This document shows, piece by piece, positions 1 through 9,804 of a stretch of 16,862 bases of DNA. Source of the DNA: Conidiobolus incongruus B7586 (Eukaryota; Entomophthoromycota; Entomophthoromycetes; Entomophthorales; Conidiobolaceae). The first letter of the stretch is position 1; each line of letters begins with the position of its first letter. The translations under genes were made by a program, and so were the position numbers. The DNA lies in contig JNEM01013005.1 in assembly GCA_000697335.1 (NCBI GenBank), positions 1 to 16,862 of the forward strand, given 5' to 3'. The notes under the pieces were generated by a model, which saw only the letters and a list, made by a program, of their open reading frames with translations, was not told where the DNA came from and searched no databases.

Positions 1-1048
1 TTTAGATTTTTTTATATAATCTTTTACTAAAACATAAATCAAGATATTAAATTAAATTATAATAACCCCTTTAATAAATTTTTTAAATAAATATTTTATT
101 AATAATTTAATATCAATTATTATAATAAATTAAAATAATATATATTACTTTTGTTAAATTTTTAAAGGAAAATTAATTAATATTTTTAATATAATTTAAG
201 AAGACTTATTATTTAATATAATAATTATAAAATATATAAAGCTAATTTATAAAAAACTTTCTAGTTAAAAATAAGTGGTAAAAACTATCATATCTAATAT
301 ATTCTTTAGATTATTACTTATATAATTATAATTATTTTAGGTAATTAAAAGAACTTTCTTGTAAAAAAGAAAATTTCTACAAAAAAATTTAATTAGTCTA
401 TAAAATATTAAATTTTAATTTTTAATAAAAAAATTATTTTTTAGGTATTAAAATTATATTAAAAATATAACAACAAGTTATTAGAATTACAAAGAACTAT
501 TAATTTTATATTATATATTTATTTTTATATTTTATATATTAAAATATTTATTTTTTTCAATCATAAAAAGTTCACATTATATATGATAAAGTAACATATT
601 TGAAATTTTATAAATTTATTTAGTTATCAAAAAATAATATAAACATAATTAACTAAACATTATTATAGAATTTTGAATAATTTGAATTAAAATTTATAAT
701 AATTTTAAAGAAAAATTTTATATTTGAAATACATTATTTATATATAATTATAATGAAATATAATTTGAAAAGTCTATTTAGATAATTATTGTGAAAATTG
801 ATTTTCATAGGATGATAAATTTGAGAACAAAACATTACTAATTGCATATAATTCCTTAGTTTTAAATCAGTATAAATCAAAAATATTTTGATATACTAGT
901 AAATTAATGTCTGAATTTTTGATCAGTAATAAGTTGTTAAAGTATTTATAATATCAAGATGAATAATTGATAATATTTCAATAAAGATATAATATTGATA
1001 ACAATATTGTTAAGCTAAGATTTTTTAAAATTTATATTAATTCTATAT
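1..1048. other. A/T-rich spacer, no gene seen
   Basis: This stretch is almost entirely A and T, with frequent stops in all frames and no recognisable exon, tRNA or repeat unit. I see only short homopolymer runs and TATA-like strings that are expected in such base composition. Confidence 0.7.
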
Positions 1049-1465
1049 TTGCAGGTCTGCTGAAAAGTAGCCTTGCAATAAGGACCAAGTAAATTCGACA
1101 AAACCGGTCAAGGGTGGCTAACAAAATAGTTTGAAAGGGGTTTATTAAAATATGAAGATTTAGAGCTTGGCCCTGATCGAGACGTACTCCTGAGCAAATA
1201 TGTGTTCAGTGGCAATTTTATAGTGCTATCAGTCCTTTACCAATGTGTTGAAACACCGATTATTGTAGTAATTGTCCGGGATTCTACATTTTGCAAGGAT
1301 TATATAAGGTACTTGTGTGTGGATTACATTCGGAATAATGACAGATGGTTTCAGTTGAATGGTGAGCAGGCCACCTTATCCACAACAATGAAAATGAATA
1401 TATTATTTTTCCACATAAGAAAATTTATGACAAGAATAGCTGGTGATAAAAAGATCAAGTATTGA
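1049..1465 (+). pseudogene. Decayed ISXO2/Merlin-like DNA transposase (N-terminal half)
   Basis: An island visibly richer in G+C than its flanks. A frame open from 1130 to the stop at 1465 reads FERGLLKYEDLELG, then a stretch with VETPIIVVIVRDS, then DYIRYLCVDYIRNND and FQLNGEQATLS. From memory this resembles the part of ISXO2/Merlin-type transposases between the zinc ribbon and the first catalytic Asp: a helix-turn-helix with a VVxRxxG-like string, a DWYNFxRxxCxxY-like helix, and an IGGPGxxVEIDES-like segment. Just upstream, 1056-1115 holds a GLLKSS string and, in another frame, CNKDQVNSTKPVKGG, which may be the worn zinc ribbon. There is no convincing ATG (the 1202 start is GTG), the IDES motif is gone, no DDE C-terminal half follows, and no terminal repeats were found. 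The resemblance is by eye, so the family name is tentative. It could instead be an unrelated dead gene. Confidence 0.38.
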
Positions 1466-1793
1466 AACAATAATTTAATTCAATTCAAATAATTATGTTT
1501 AATCTAACAAGGGGATAAATTTCGCTAAAATTTTTATTCATATATAAATTTATTAATAAAGTTAACATATGAAAATATTTTGACACCAATCTATCCTAAA
1601 TGATATTGTTAAGAGTATTATATAGCAATAGTTATTTCATTTCACAAATGTTGAAATTATAATTGCATATAAATGAAAAATTAAAGCAATATAAATTTTA
1701 TAATAGTAGGAGGTAATGTGTAAGTAAAAGTGATTTAATATTTGAAGAAAAACAAATTAGATGAAATAGCGAGAAGTATACAAAATAATTCAG

Positions 1794-1866
1794 CACCCAA
1801 CGTGGGGGTCGAACCCACAACCTTGAGATTAAGAGTCTCACGCTCTACCGATTGAGCTAGCCGGGC
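1794..1866 (-). tRNA. tRNA-Lys (anticodon CUU)
   Basis: A 73-base cloverleaf read on the minus strand from GCCCGGC (1866-1860) to the GTTGGGT arm and discriminator G. The acceptor arm pairs with three G·U wobbles, the D stem GCTC/GAGC is perfect, the anticodon loop CTCTTAA gives CUU, and the T arm is GTGGG/CCCAC with loop TTCGACC. It closely matches the usual eukaryotic tRNA-Lys(CUU). The internal A box (TAGCTCAATCGG) and B box (GTTCGACCC) are present. A T4 run on the minus strand at 1786-1783 serves as Pol III terminator. No intron and no encoded CCA, as expected for a nuclear gene. Confidence 0.96.
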
Positions 1867-1932
1867 TTGTTAGTAACCTAATTTTATATTAAATATTTAT
1901 GAAAAATTATTGATTAATATTTATCTTTTCAT

Positions 1933-1968
<36 letters not shown>

Positions 1969-3948
1969 AAATATAAATTTTTCTCAGTATAAATCATGAT
2001 ATTACCTGCCATTTTTTTATTTCCTTTTTATATATTCACATTCAACCTTATTTTTTAATTTCCAATCATTCTTTATTCAATTATTTATTTCTTTTATCAA
2101 GTTATCCATAAATGTTACATTCTTATCCAATTATAATTATATTTTTATTTTTAATAATCTCCAACTATTCAGATCAGTATTTCAAGTTAATTTATTATAA
2201 AAAAATCCTAATATTATATTTCAAATGAAATTTATCGTTAGTTTTCATTGACTTTTAATATATTATGGGATATTTTGAATTGGCAAATATACAAAAAACA
2301 AATATATTTATAATACAAAATTATTATGATCCAACCAGAATGACAATTCAATACATTCTAAATTTAATTCTATTGTTCCATTTTTTAATGGAAATTATAA
2401 TATTATCATTTCTATTATATTTATATAATTTCGTTACAAAATTTATAAAAAAATTTATTTGTTAAACTTTTATATGTGTTTATGACAAATATAGTTACAA
2501 AAGACATAAATTATTTTGATCATCATTTTTATTTAAATTTTGTTCAAAATTTCATATAATTTATTATAGTTATCAAGTTTTTGAATATTAGTGGATTAAG
2601 AATATTAAGAAAAGAATTTGCTATCTAATTAATTTCATACCCTGATTATATTATCATTATATTGATACTTATAGATAAATTAATAGTGAATTTTGTGAAT
2701 GATCTACTAATTCTATATTATCAAGTATCGAAGAGGAAAGCTCTATAAGATTAATGCAAATAACAATTTAAAGACATAATGAAAAATAAAGAAGCAATAG
2801 AGATGTTGGTATTATTTTAAATATTTTGAATATCATATACTTGTAGATTTCATTGTATCGTGTATTGTAAATGATATTAAATTTATACATTTGTCCCACT
2901 TGATTTTACTCTATTGTATTTCAAATTTCAACAATCTGAGCGATTCGATATTGTATTAGACTTATTGCACATTCCAAGCTCATAAAAAATTAGCAATTCA
3001 GTTATTTTTTGGTTTTATTGAATATCATATACAAAATTTTAACTTATACTAATCCACACATCTATAAATAATTTGTAATATTTGTAAAATTATAAGATAT
3101 CAGATGATAAATTTTCTGTTCAATATATTTTTGGGGAACTGAATTGATATGATAATGGAAAAAAATTCCAGCTTATATCAAGATTTATACATATTCAATA
3201 AAAAATAAAGGTCATTTCAAGTCAAAGCAGTAACAAGTTGTTGGCTTATTTGAGTTATTCTCCTGCTTTTTAAATTTGTATAATTTATTAATATTGTAAT
3301 TAATTTTCAAGTGGTTTAAATAGATTTAGTTTAATGGATCAATTAAAGGTAAAAAACAGTGTAAAAATCAAAGAAAGTGATGATGCTTAAATCATAAAAA
3401 AACTTTATCATTTTATTATGTTAAATTGAAACTGTGTATAAAAATTCATAATTATTGTTATAATGTAAATAGATGAATACCAGTATTTTAAATAATTGAT
3501 AATCAATTTAATCAAATTTAATTTTGATGTTGATAAAAATTGGGATTGATTCAATAAATAAAACCATATAAGAAATGCTTTATAAGCAGGATTCCAGTTT
3601 GACCTGGAACAAACCATAATTAAATAATAATATTGTAATGATTTGATAGAAATTAATCACAATTACAAACATATATCACATTTTGAGAAATTGGTGTTTG
3701 AAAGGTAGATTGTTTATTAATAAATATTAATATAATTAAAATAAAATAGATAGTATGATTTTTTACAATTAACATATTGAATAGATGAAATCAAAAAGAA
3801 ATGAAAAAGTTAATGAAATTATATGGAAAATATTCAACAAAGATAAAATCATACCAAAATAAATAAAATGATATATGTGGGCTTTAGAAAAAATTGTGGA
3901 ACTTGTAATTAAGTGTATTGACATTGGCTTGTGAAAATCAGAAAATAA
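1867..3948. other. A/T-rich spacer between two tRNA genes
   Basis: No gene that I can support. Two open stretches exist. One at 2265-2465 (+) begins with ATG and encodes 66 residues of A/T-codon-driven hydrophobic sequence. One at 3408-3617 (-) begins with ATG and encodes 69 residues whose first 20 (with CSRSNWNPAYKAF) come from slightly more G+C-rich DNA. Neither resembles a known family and both could arise by chance at this composition. The stretch also holds the (AT)n tract listed separately. Confidence 0.55.
1939..1964. repeat. (AT)13 microsatellite
   Basis: Thirteen uninterrupted AT units just upstream of the tRNA-Lys gene. This is a plain dinucleotide repeat that is likely to vary in length between isolates. 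Confidence 0.95.
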
Positions 3949-4021
3949 GCCCGGCTAGCTTAATTGGTAGGGCCTGAGACTCTTAATCTTAACATTGTGG
4001 GTTCGACCCCCACGTTGGGTG
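3949..4021 (+). tRNA. Divergent tRNA-Lys (CUU) copy
   Basis: A 73-base cloverleaf with acceptor, anticodon loop (CTCTTAA, CUU) and T arm identical to the tRNA-Lys gene at 1794-1866. It differs at seven sites: positions 13, 17, 23, 26, 42, 45 and 46 of the tRNA. The three changes inside stems (C13 to U, A23 to G, C42 to U) each leave a G·U wobble, so the D stem has two wobbles and the anticodon stem one. A box (TAGCTTAATTGG) and B box remain, and a T6 run at 4037-4042 can end Pol III transcription. Flanks are not alike, so the duplication is old or the flanks were not copied. It may be a working weak-stem variant or an early tRNA pseudogene; sequence alone does not decide. Confidence 0.75.
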
Positions 4022-4341
4022 ATACTACTTTGGTTATTTTTTCAACGTCTATTAACTGTCTACAAAATTTTATATATATTTAATTTACCCCAAACATTAA
4101 TAATAAATTATAATTTATTCAATATTTTCTAATTTTCTCAATTTGATATTAATTTCTTTTAATATTTGAAAAATTTCTCAATTTTGTGTAATTATTTATT
4201 CTTTCAATATAATCTATTAATACAATCAAAATGTTTTATTATGGTTACTTTTTATAAAATTATAATATTAATCTGATTTGATTTTGATAAATTATTAAAT
4301 TCAATATTTGAAAATTTTAGAATAAGACTTGAAAAATAATT
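4022..4341. other. A/T-rich spacer, no gene seen
   Basis: Beyond the T6 Pol III terminator at 4037-4042 there is only A/T-rich DNA up to the stop codon of the convergent phosphodiesterase gene. It presumably includes that gene's 3' untranslated region and polyadenylation site, but I could not assign a unique signal. Confidence 0.6.
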
Positions 4342-5208
4342 TTAATTCAAAATATCAGGCAATTTTGAGTCAAAATAAGAAGGAATTTCTAAATTTAAAA
4401 ATTTTAATATAATCGCTGCTACGTCCATATTCCTAATAGAACTCTCAGGCAGTTCAATTGGTGGGATATTCGGTCCACTTACTCCAAATAAAATATTCCT
4501 CTCTTGCGTCGTAGTTCCTCCGTGAGATTTGTCAAGACCTCCATGGTCAGCTGTAATGATTATTAGAGTTGAATCTCTATTATTTAACTCGTCAAGGATG
4601 TCTAGCATTTGTTTGATATACATATCAGTTTTAATGTACCTTTGTTTAAATTCTTCTCCCATCCAACCATGAGCGTGCCCAGTTTCGTCAATATCGCCGA
4701 TGTAAAAGAACATTAATTTACTTGTAGTTCCATTGAAGCGAAGATAATTTAACATATCAGATATAATTTCATCATCAGTTGGTTTGACTACTCTAAACAT
4801 TGGGACTGAGAGTTCAATAATTCCGGTGTTAATAGGTCCCCACATTGAAAAGCATGCCATTTGCGCTGTAGGATCACTCTCATGTATTATTTTGAATATG
4901 GTGGGGTATTGACTATCTTCCGAATAAGGCTTTTCAGCAACTATTGAGTTATTGAGTCCGTGCTTACTTGGTTCAACTCCTATTAGCATTGAACCCCAGT
5001 TTTGGCCTGACCATGTTGGATCCATGGCCAACGCTCGATCCGTGTAAATTCCAGATTTCAGTAGATTATTAATATTAGGTGTATCTATTTCTGTATGAAA
5101 ACTCCCAGCCCCATCTAATCCAATGAACAAAATGCGATCAATACCATTACCATTTATAATAGCCCAAAATATACAAAGATTTATCCCTAAATTTATTATT
5201 GTATTCAT
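4342..5208 (-). CDS. Secreted alkaline-phosphatase-like phosphodiesterase (NPP superfamily)
   Basis: An intact single-exon gene of 288 residues from the ATG at 5208. The frame runs three codons further up to a TTG at 5217, which is not a likely eukaryotic start. Residues 1-20 form a short hydrophobic signal peptide (INLCIFWAI), so the product probably enters the secretory route. The alkaline-phosphatase-like metal ligands are all there: Asp32 in FIGLDGAG, Asp174 and His178 in DETGH, Asp221-His222 in TADHGG, and His229 in SHGG. Ser67 in PTWSGQNWGSML lies ten residues before the Gly that ends the TG-like motif, where NPP enzymes have their Thr nucleophile. Sequons occur at Asn86 (NNS) and Asn159 (NGT). 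There is no C-terminal membrane or GPI segment. At under 300 residues it is shorter than animal NPPs and matches the compact 'alkaline phosphatase family' proteins. It probably hydrolyses a phosphodiester or phosphomonoester; the substrate is unknown. A dead paralogue lies at 6801-7663. Confidence 0.87.
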   Translation of the reverse strand: MNTIINLGINLCIFWAIINGNGIDRILFIGLDGAGSFHTEIDTPNINNLLKSGIYTDRALAMDPTWSGQNWGSMLIGVEPSKHGLNNSIVAEKPYSEDSQYPTIFKIIHESDPTAQMACFSMWGPINTGIIELSVPMFRVVKPTDDEIISDMLNYLRFNGTTSKLMFFYIGDIDETGHAHGWMGEEFKQRYIKTDMYIKQMLDILDELNNRDSTLIIITADHGGLDKSHGGTTTQERNILFGVSGPNIPPIELPESSIRNMDVAAIILKFLNLEIPSYFDSKLPDILN

Positions 5209-6356
5209 ATCAACCAAAATTCAAATAAATTGATTCAACTTAAAAATCTTTTTGGATATCTTTTCTTCTTATTGTATTTTTCCAAGAATTATTAGCAATA
5301 AATCATTAACTTGATAATTGAATATAATACCTCAAATATTTTTTATGGTATCTATTGAATTTATATCTATTTTTTGATTATTTCATATATTCGAGATTCT
5401 TGGTGATAACCCCAATTAATTTGGATGATTACAAATTTAATTCCTTTTTCAGTACTCTCACATTACCAATTTATTGAAACAAAAAAACTAACACGAGTTA
5501 GTCATGATTAAATTGAAAATCATATCCTATTGTTGTATTTGAATATGAAATGGATACAAATTTTTACTATCATTTCTGAATATCCGAAATATTTTTTTAG
5601 TCATCTTTTTTTTGCGATTTCGTATGTAGTTATTATTTTGGTAATACACAATTCAAGGTAATATACTATATATTTTTTTTAATTTGCATATATATACATA
5701 TATATGTAATAATATAAAATCCTTAGTATGCAATTACTATTCTATAATTAAGAAATTATTTATTAGAAATATTTATATTCAATAGATATATAATTTGAAT
5801 AAATAATATTATCAAGTTGTTAAAATATTTTGTTTGTGTATACACAAATATTTTCAATAAACAAGCATTACATGAAAACTCAAAGGTGAACTAAAAATAG
5901 ATAGTGTTACTATTTTTATCTTAGTAATGGAACTATATCAATATCTATTAATTTATATTTCAATAGATTATCCAGTAAAACGCAGAGCTAAAAAATATTA
6001 ATAGATAGACTTGAAAACTCTTATCTGAATAAGTCAAATGAATGGGCTTAAAGAATTCCGAATTTTGTTAAATACTCAAGAATTCTCATATACTAACATG
6101 TTTAAGCACGTTAAACATTGAATAGAAAGAAAAATATAATGTTAAACATTAATATCTATTAACATTAATTTGATCTATTAAATATTCATTTGTCATCAAA
6201 TTGATTGTAACTTTAAATTTAGTTTGTTGATGTGGGTATTTAGTATTTTAAATGGATGATTTGTTTTTGATTATATATAGGATCTTTGAATATTAATAAC
6301 AGTATCCCTATATAATATTTAATTAATCATATAACCTACACAAATATATCATTATC
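5209..6356. other. Divergent intergenic region
   Basis: It separates the minus-strand phosphodiesterase from the plus-strand small secreted protein, so both promoters should lie here. TATA-like strings occur near 6271-6280 and 6309-6318, upstream of the latter. A short stem (AAAAATAG...CTATTTTT) lies at about 5895-5919. I find no further exon, and stops are dense in all frames. Confidence 0.5.
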
Positions 6357-6599
6357 ATGCAATTGACTATTGTTATTACCACACTATTGTCTATCACAGC
6401 TTCTTTACCAACCGATGCTATCAATTTGGTCAATATCAAAGATGTCCCAATTTCTATTTTGAGTACTGGAAACACATCGGCTGATACTTGGCTCATCTCC
6501 AATATTATTCAACACCATCAGAATCCTTCTAATCCCACCGATCCTACCGATGTAGGGGATGAAAATGATGAAATTCCACCTCCATATTGGAGATATTGA
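6357..6599 (+). CDS. Small secreted Pro/Asp-rich protein, unknown function
   Basis: An 80-residue single-exon ORF from a true ATG, in DNA that is clearly richer in G+C than its flanks, with codons such as ACC, GCC and CAC that are scarce in the spacer. Residues 1-17 are a typical signal peptide (MQLTIVITTLLSITASL), with cleavage likely before PTDA. The mature part has a sequon at Asn39 (NTS), a short NPSNPTDPTD repeat-like stretch at 56-65, an acidic run (DENDE) and an aromatic tail, PPPYWRY. There are no cysteines after the signal peptide, so it is not a disulfide-rich toxin or effector type. No family recognised. It lies between an intact and a dead phosphodiesterase gene, on the opposite strand. 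Confidence 0.65.
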   Translation: MQLTIVITTLLSITASLPTDAINLVNIKDVPISILSTGNTSADTWLISNIIQHHQNPSNPTDPTDVGDENDEIPPPYWRY

Positions 6600-6800
6600 T
6601 TATAATAATAATTAATAATATATTTAATATTTAATATAATATAATTTATTCCAAAAAATGCTAATATTAATACAATATTTAAATAATAATTATAGAGATA
6701 TTAACATTGATCAAAATCATATTTGATATTAAGAAATTTAATTATTAATGAAAATAATTTATACTGAATTAAATTATATTAGAATTGTAACATATTCAAT

Positions 6801-7663
6801 TTAAAAAAGTGGCACTTTAGCATCAAAATAATTTGGAATAGGAACGTTTAAAGTTTTTAAAATGACAGCTGCCATATTCATATTCTTCACAGAATTTGCA
6901 GGTAGCTTTCTCCTTAGGACTCCCGAACCACTCATACCGAAGAGTACCGATTTTTCGAGTGGAGTCAAACTATCGTGACGCCATAGCATACCACCATGAT
7001 TTGCTGTGATAAGGATTAGTGTAGAATCTCTGATATTCAATTCATCTAAAGTGTCTAGAATCCTCTTGTCATATTCTTCAGTCTTTTTGTATCTCTCTAT
7101 ATATTTGGTACTCATCCAATAATGTCTGTAGCCAGTCATATCAATGTCCAAAAAGTAGTAAAACATCAATTGCGAGGTTTTATCATTCGTTTTCAAAAAT
7201 TGAATCATATCGTCTATAATTTCATCGTCACTGCGTCTGACCACAAGATGCATAGGCACTGAATACTCAATGATCCCAGTATTAATAGGATGCTAAGCCA
7301 CAAAGGATGCCATCTCAATACTCTTGTTATGATTGTGAATAATTTTGAATATGGAAGGGTAGTCACTATCTTCAGGAAAAGGATATCTTTTTACAATTGG
7401 ATTCGTTAGTCCGTGTTTCTTGGGTACCACGCCATGTAGCATTGATCCCCAATTCCCTCCTGACTCTGTGGGGAACATTGCAGTGGCGTAGTCGCTGTAT
7501 ACTCCTGACTTGAAAGACCCTTGATTGTAGATACGTCTATCAGTTTATGAAAGTTTCCAGCTCCGTCCAATCCCAGAAATAATACTCTATCAACGGACTC
7601 CATACTGTGTACATATTGAAGCAATAATACAAACAAATACCAGATTATACTGTGTCGTTTTAT
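6801..7663 (-). pseudogene. Decayed tandem copy of the secreted phosphodiesterase
   Basis: This is a clear paralogue of the gene at 4342-5208, on the same strand. Shared strings include VLFLGLDGAG, GNWGSMLHGV, SDYPSIFKIIH, DDEII, LDELNIRDSTLILITA and IPNYFDAKVP. The gene is broken. The signal-peptide region reads IKRHSIIWYLFVLLLQYVHS with an ATA at 7663-7661 where a start ATG would fit. A single-base frameshift lies near 7515-7530. A TAG at 7295-7293 replaces the Trp codon of the MWGPIN motif. The catalytic centre is also worn: the DxxGH motif reads DMTGY (metal His lost) and TADHGG reads TANHGG (metal Asp lost), while the Ser of PTESGGNWGS remains. The ligand losses mean that even the part after the stop no longer encodes an active site. 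Most of the length is still easy to align, so the decay looks fairly recent. Confidence 0.9.
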
Positions 7664-9570
7664 GTTGTTAATTTAATAAGTATTTGACTCTCCTTGTCTT
7701 GAATTTATAGTTTATTTACAATTTTGGGATCAATTAAATTCTTACGACTCTAACCAATCAACTTCTTATTTCATATCAAGTTCCTTTAATCTGAACCAAA
7801 AAAGGATTATTTTCATTTTAATAACCATTGAGACCATAATTTTTTGTTCTAGTTTTCAAAAATTTAATAGATTTATCTACAATATAGTTTAATCAATAGA
7901 ACATATATATATATTTATTGATTAAACTATATATGATAAATAAAATTAGCAATTGATATAATTAAACCGCGATAGAGTATTTTAAAATTTAAAGCTACAT
8001 TTAACAAAATATTAATTTTATAATTAAATATGAAAAATTTGTATTCAAAAAATTATCCATGCAAAATTAATTGTATCATGTAAATTATGAATAGTTATTT
8101 TTTAAAAGAAATTCTATCTTTAGATTCAATAAATTGTAATATATATTTCTTAACTGATTAATTCCAATGACAAAGTTGTGATATTTAAAAAGCAAAATTT
8201 CTCTATTGATAGCATTATTAAATTTAATCTATTGTTTATTTTCATGAAACACCAATATAACCAAATAGTCTGTTATATATAAATATACTAAATGATCATA
8301 AAAGCAATATCACTAATATTGTCAATAAGAATAATCTACTCATAAAAATATATATTTCCAATCTTTTGATTTATCTTTTAAATCACTAGGCTTTTAATAT
8401 TTGTATCATTCGTCTAAAATACTGACCCAAATACTTGAATTTAATTCAATAATTAATCAATTATTGCCAATACAATAATATATAAAATACCATTTAGCCC
8501 TCATTTCGGTTCCTTAGTTTTGTAAAATCCTATGTTTTTTTAAATTATATATATAGAGAGAGACCTCAAGTATATTTCGATATATAAAAACAATGATGAG
8601 AATAATGATTGATATTTGATATATTATTTCTATAGTAGTAAAAAATGATGCAGTTATGTTGGCATTGAACCTATTTTTTGAACTCAAACGTCAATATTGT
8701 GATTTTCAATTACATGTAAGAGATATATTTTTTATTGTTTTGAACCAAAGTATATATGATGTATTAATAACTAAAATGAACTTGAATAGTTATATTTAAT
8801 GAATTTAAACGGCATTTGTAAATTTTTTTTTAAAATTTTGACATATATACGTATACTCAATTAAAAATATTAATGAATTAAAATTTTAAATATTTTATAT
8901 TATGTATAATTTCATTTTTTGAATCAATTAAAATATAAACTATACAAAGCTTTTAATCGATTAAATCCATTTTATTTATACAAGCTATGAATACTGATTT
9001 TGAAAAATGATTTAAATTTGAAAATTTATACGAATCAATAATAAAATTAATACCTTTAACAACAAATATCACATAATAATCAGATACAATCAGATTCAAT
9101 CAGTGAGAAAATTTTATACTACAAAATATTAATTGATCTAATAAATCTAATAATATTTTTTAATAAATTTTTAGCAAAATGGCATCAAATATTGCATATA
9201 GATGTTGAATATTTTTCAAATTCTCTTATTTTGATAATACATAAATTAAATAATATTTAAATAATTCATATACTAAATCGATTGAATAGTTGATTATGTT
9301 CAAAACTTTATATTAATTGAATCTGTTATCATATGGAGCAAACTTTAATTTAAAAAAATGACCAATAAAATTTGATTTTGATTTATAAAAAATTTATTTA
9401 ATAATGTTCAAAATTTTCTATGTAAACAAGGAAATTGGATTCACCAATATAGTTTTCAAAGTATATTAAAAAGAAATTTTATCAAAATTTATGTTTATTC
9501 AAAGGTGTTATTGCTCAAAGAAATTAAATTTTGTTGATATTTTATATATAAATTTAAAGATTAGACCAAA
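7664..9570. other. Long A/T-rich spacer
   Basis: About 1.9 kb with no supportable gene. It contains the 17-bp inverted repeat listed separately and a small GAGAGAGA run near 8555. A 47-codon frame from an ATG at 8656 is also open, starting with LALNLFFELKRQYCDFQLH. It has no family resemblance and is short enough to be chance. Confidence 0.5.
7882..7932. repeat. Perfect 17-bp inverted repeat with 17-base loop
   Basis: The arm ATATAGTTTAATCAATA (7882-7898) is perfectly complementary to TATTGATTAAACTATAT (7916-7932), separated by an A/T loop. It could extrude a hairpin or be a remnant of a tiny foldback element. No target-site duplication is evident. Confidence 0.8.
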
Positions 9571-9804
9571 ATGGTCGAGTTTGTTTAGGTCCATATGAAA
9601 ACGACTTGTGTGATGAATATTTAATTTGTAAAAGGCATCCATTTACAGACTATTGACGCCAGCCAAAGTCAACAGTCCGCTGAACAACTGAAAACTCCTC
9701 CGGAATCTCCACTAAAACTTGAATCTAAACAAGTTGCTCCTGACATTTGGAGCATGGTTATGGATTTGGTTGGCCCATTATTAACTCTTCATCAAGCTCA
9801 ATAA
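9571..9804 (+). CDS. Small, probably spliced gene of unknown function
   Basis: Bases 9649-9804 form a strikingly G+C-rich open frame of 51 codons, TIDASQSQQSAEQLKTPPES... to ...VGPLLTLHQAQ, ending at TAA 9802-9804. It follows a good 3' splice site, ATTTACAG (9641-9648), and has no in-frame ATG upstream before a stop, so it should be a second exon. The best first exon I see is ATG GTC GAG TTT (9571-9582), joined in phase by a 66-base intron starting GTTTAG. This gives a 55-residue product. A second option is an ATG at 9595 with a GTGATG donor (MKTTC...). The product is polar and Gln/Ser/Pro-rich at first, with a short amphipathic C-terminus (DIWSMVMDLVGPLL) and no signal peptide. A four-codon first exon and an intron of this size also occur in the two genes downstream, but the protein does not resemble theirs. 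The weak donor leaves open that the gene is dying. Confidence 0.45.

Noticed and set aside
1202-1465. Live 87-residue gene
   Set aside because: Its start is GTG, the frame is open further upstream to 1130, and motif remnants of a transposase lie in more than one frame, so a relic is likelier.
2265-2465. 66-codon ATG-started ORF
   Set aside because: Composition equals the A/T spacer; the hydrophobic Ile/Leu/Phe-rich product is what random A/T codons give; no family resemblance.
3408-3617. 69-codon minus-strand ORF
   Set aside because: Only its first third is less A/T-biased; the rest is low-complexity Ile/Leu/Tyr sequence and no motif is recognisable.
5209-5217. TTG at 5217 as start of the phosphodiesterase
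   Set aside because: TTG is an unlikely eukaryotic start, and the ATG at 5208 gives a normal signal peptide.
7882-7932. Rho-independent terminator
   Set aside because: The organism is eukaryotic by all signs, and the stem is pure A/T-rich with no gene ending next to it.
8656-8799. 47-codon ORF (LALNLFFELKRQYCDFQLH...)
   Set aside because: Too short, no homology that I can recognise, no splice partner found.
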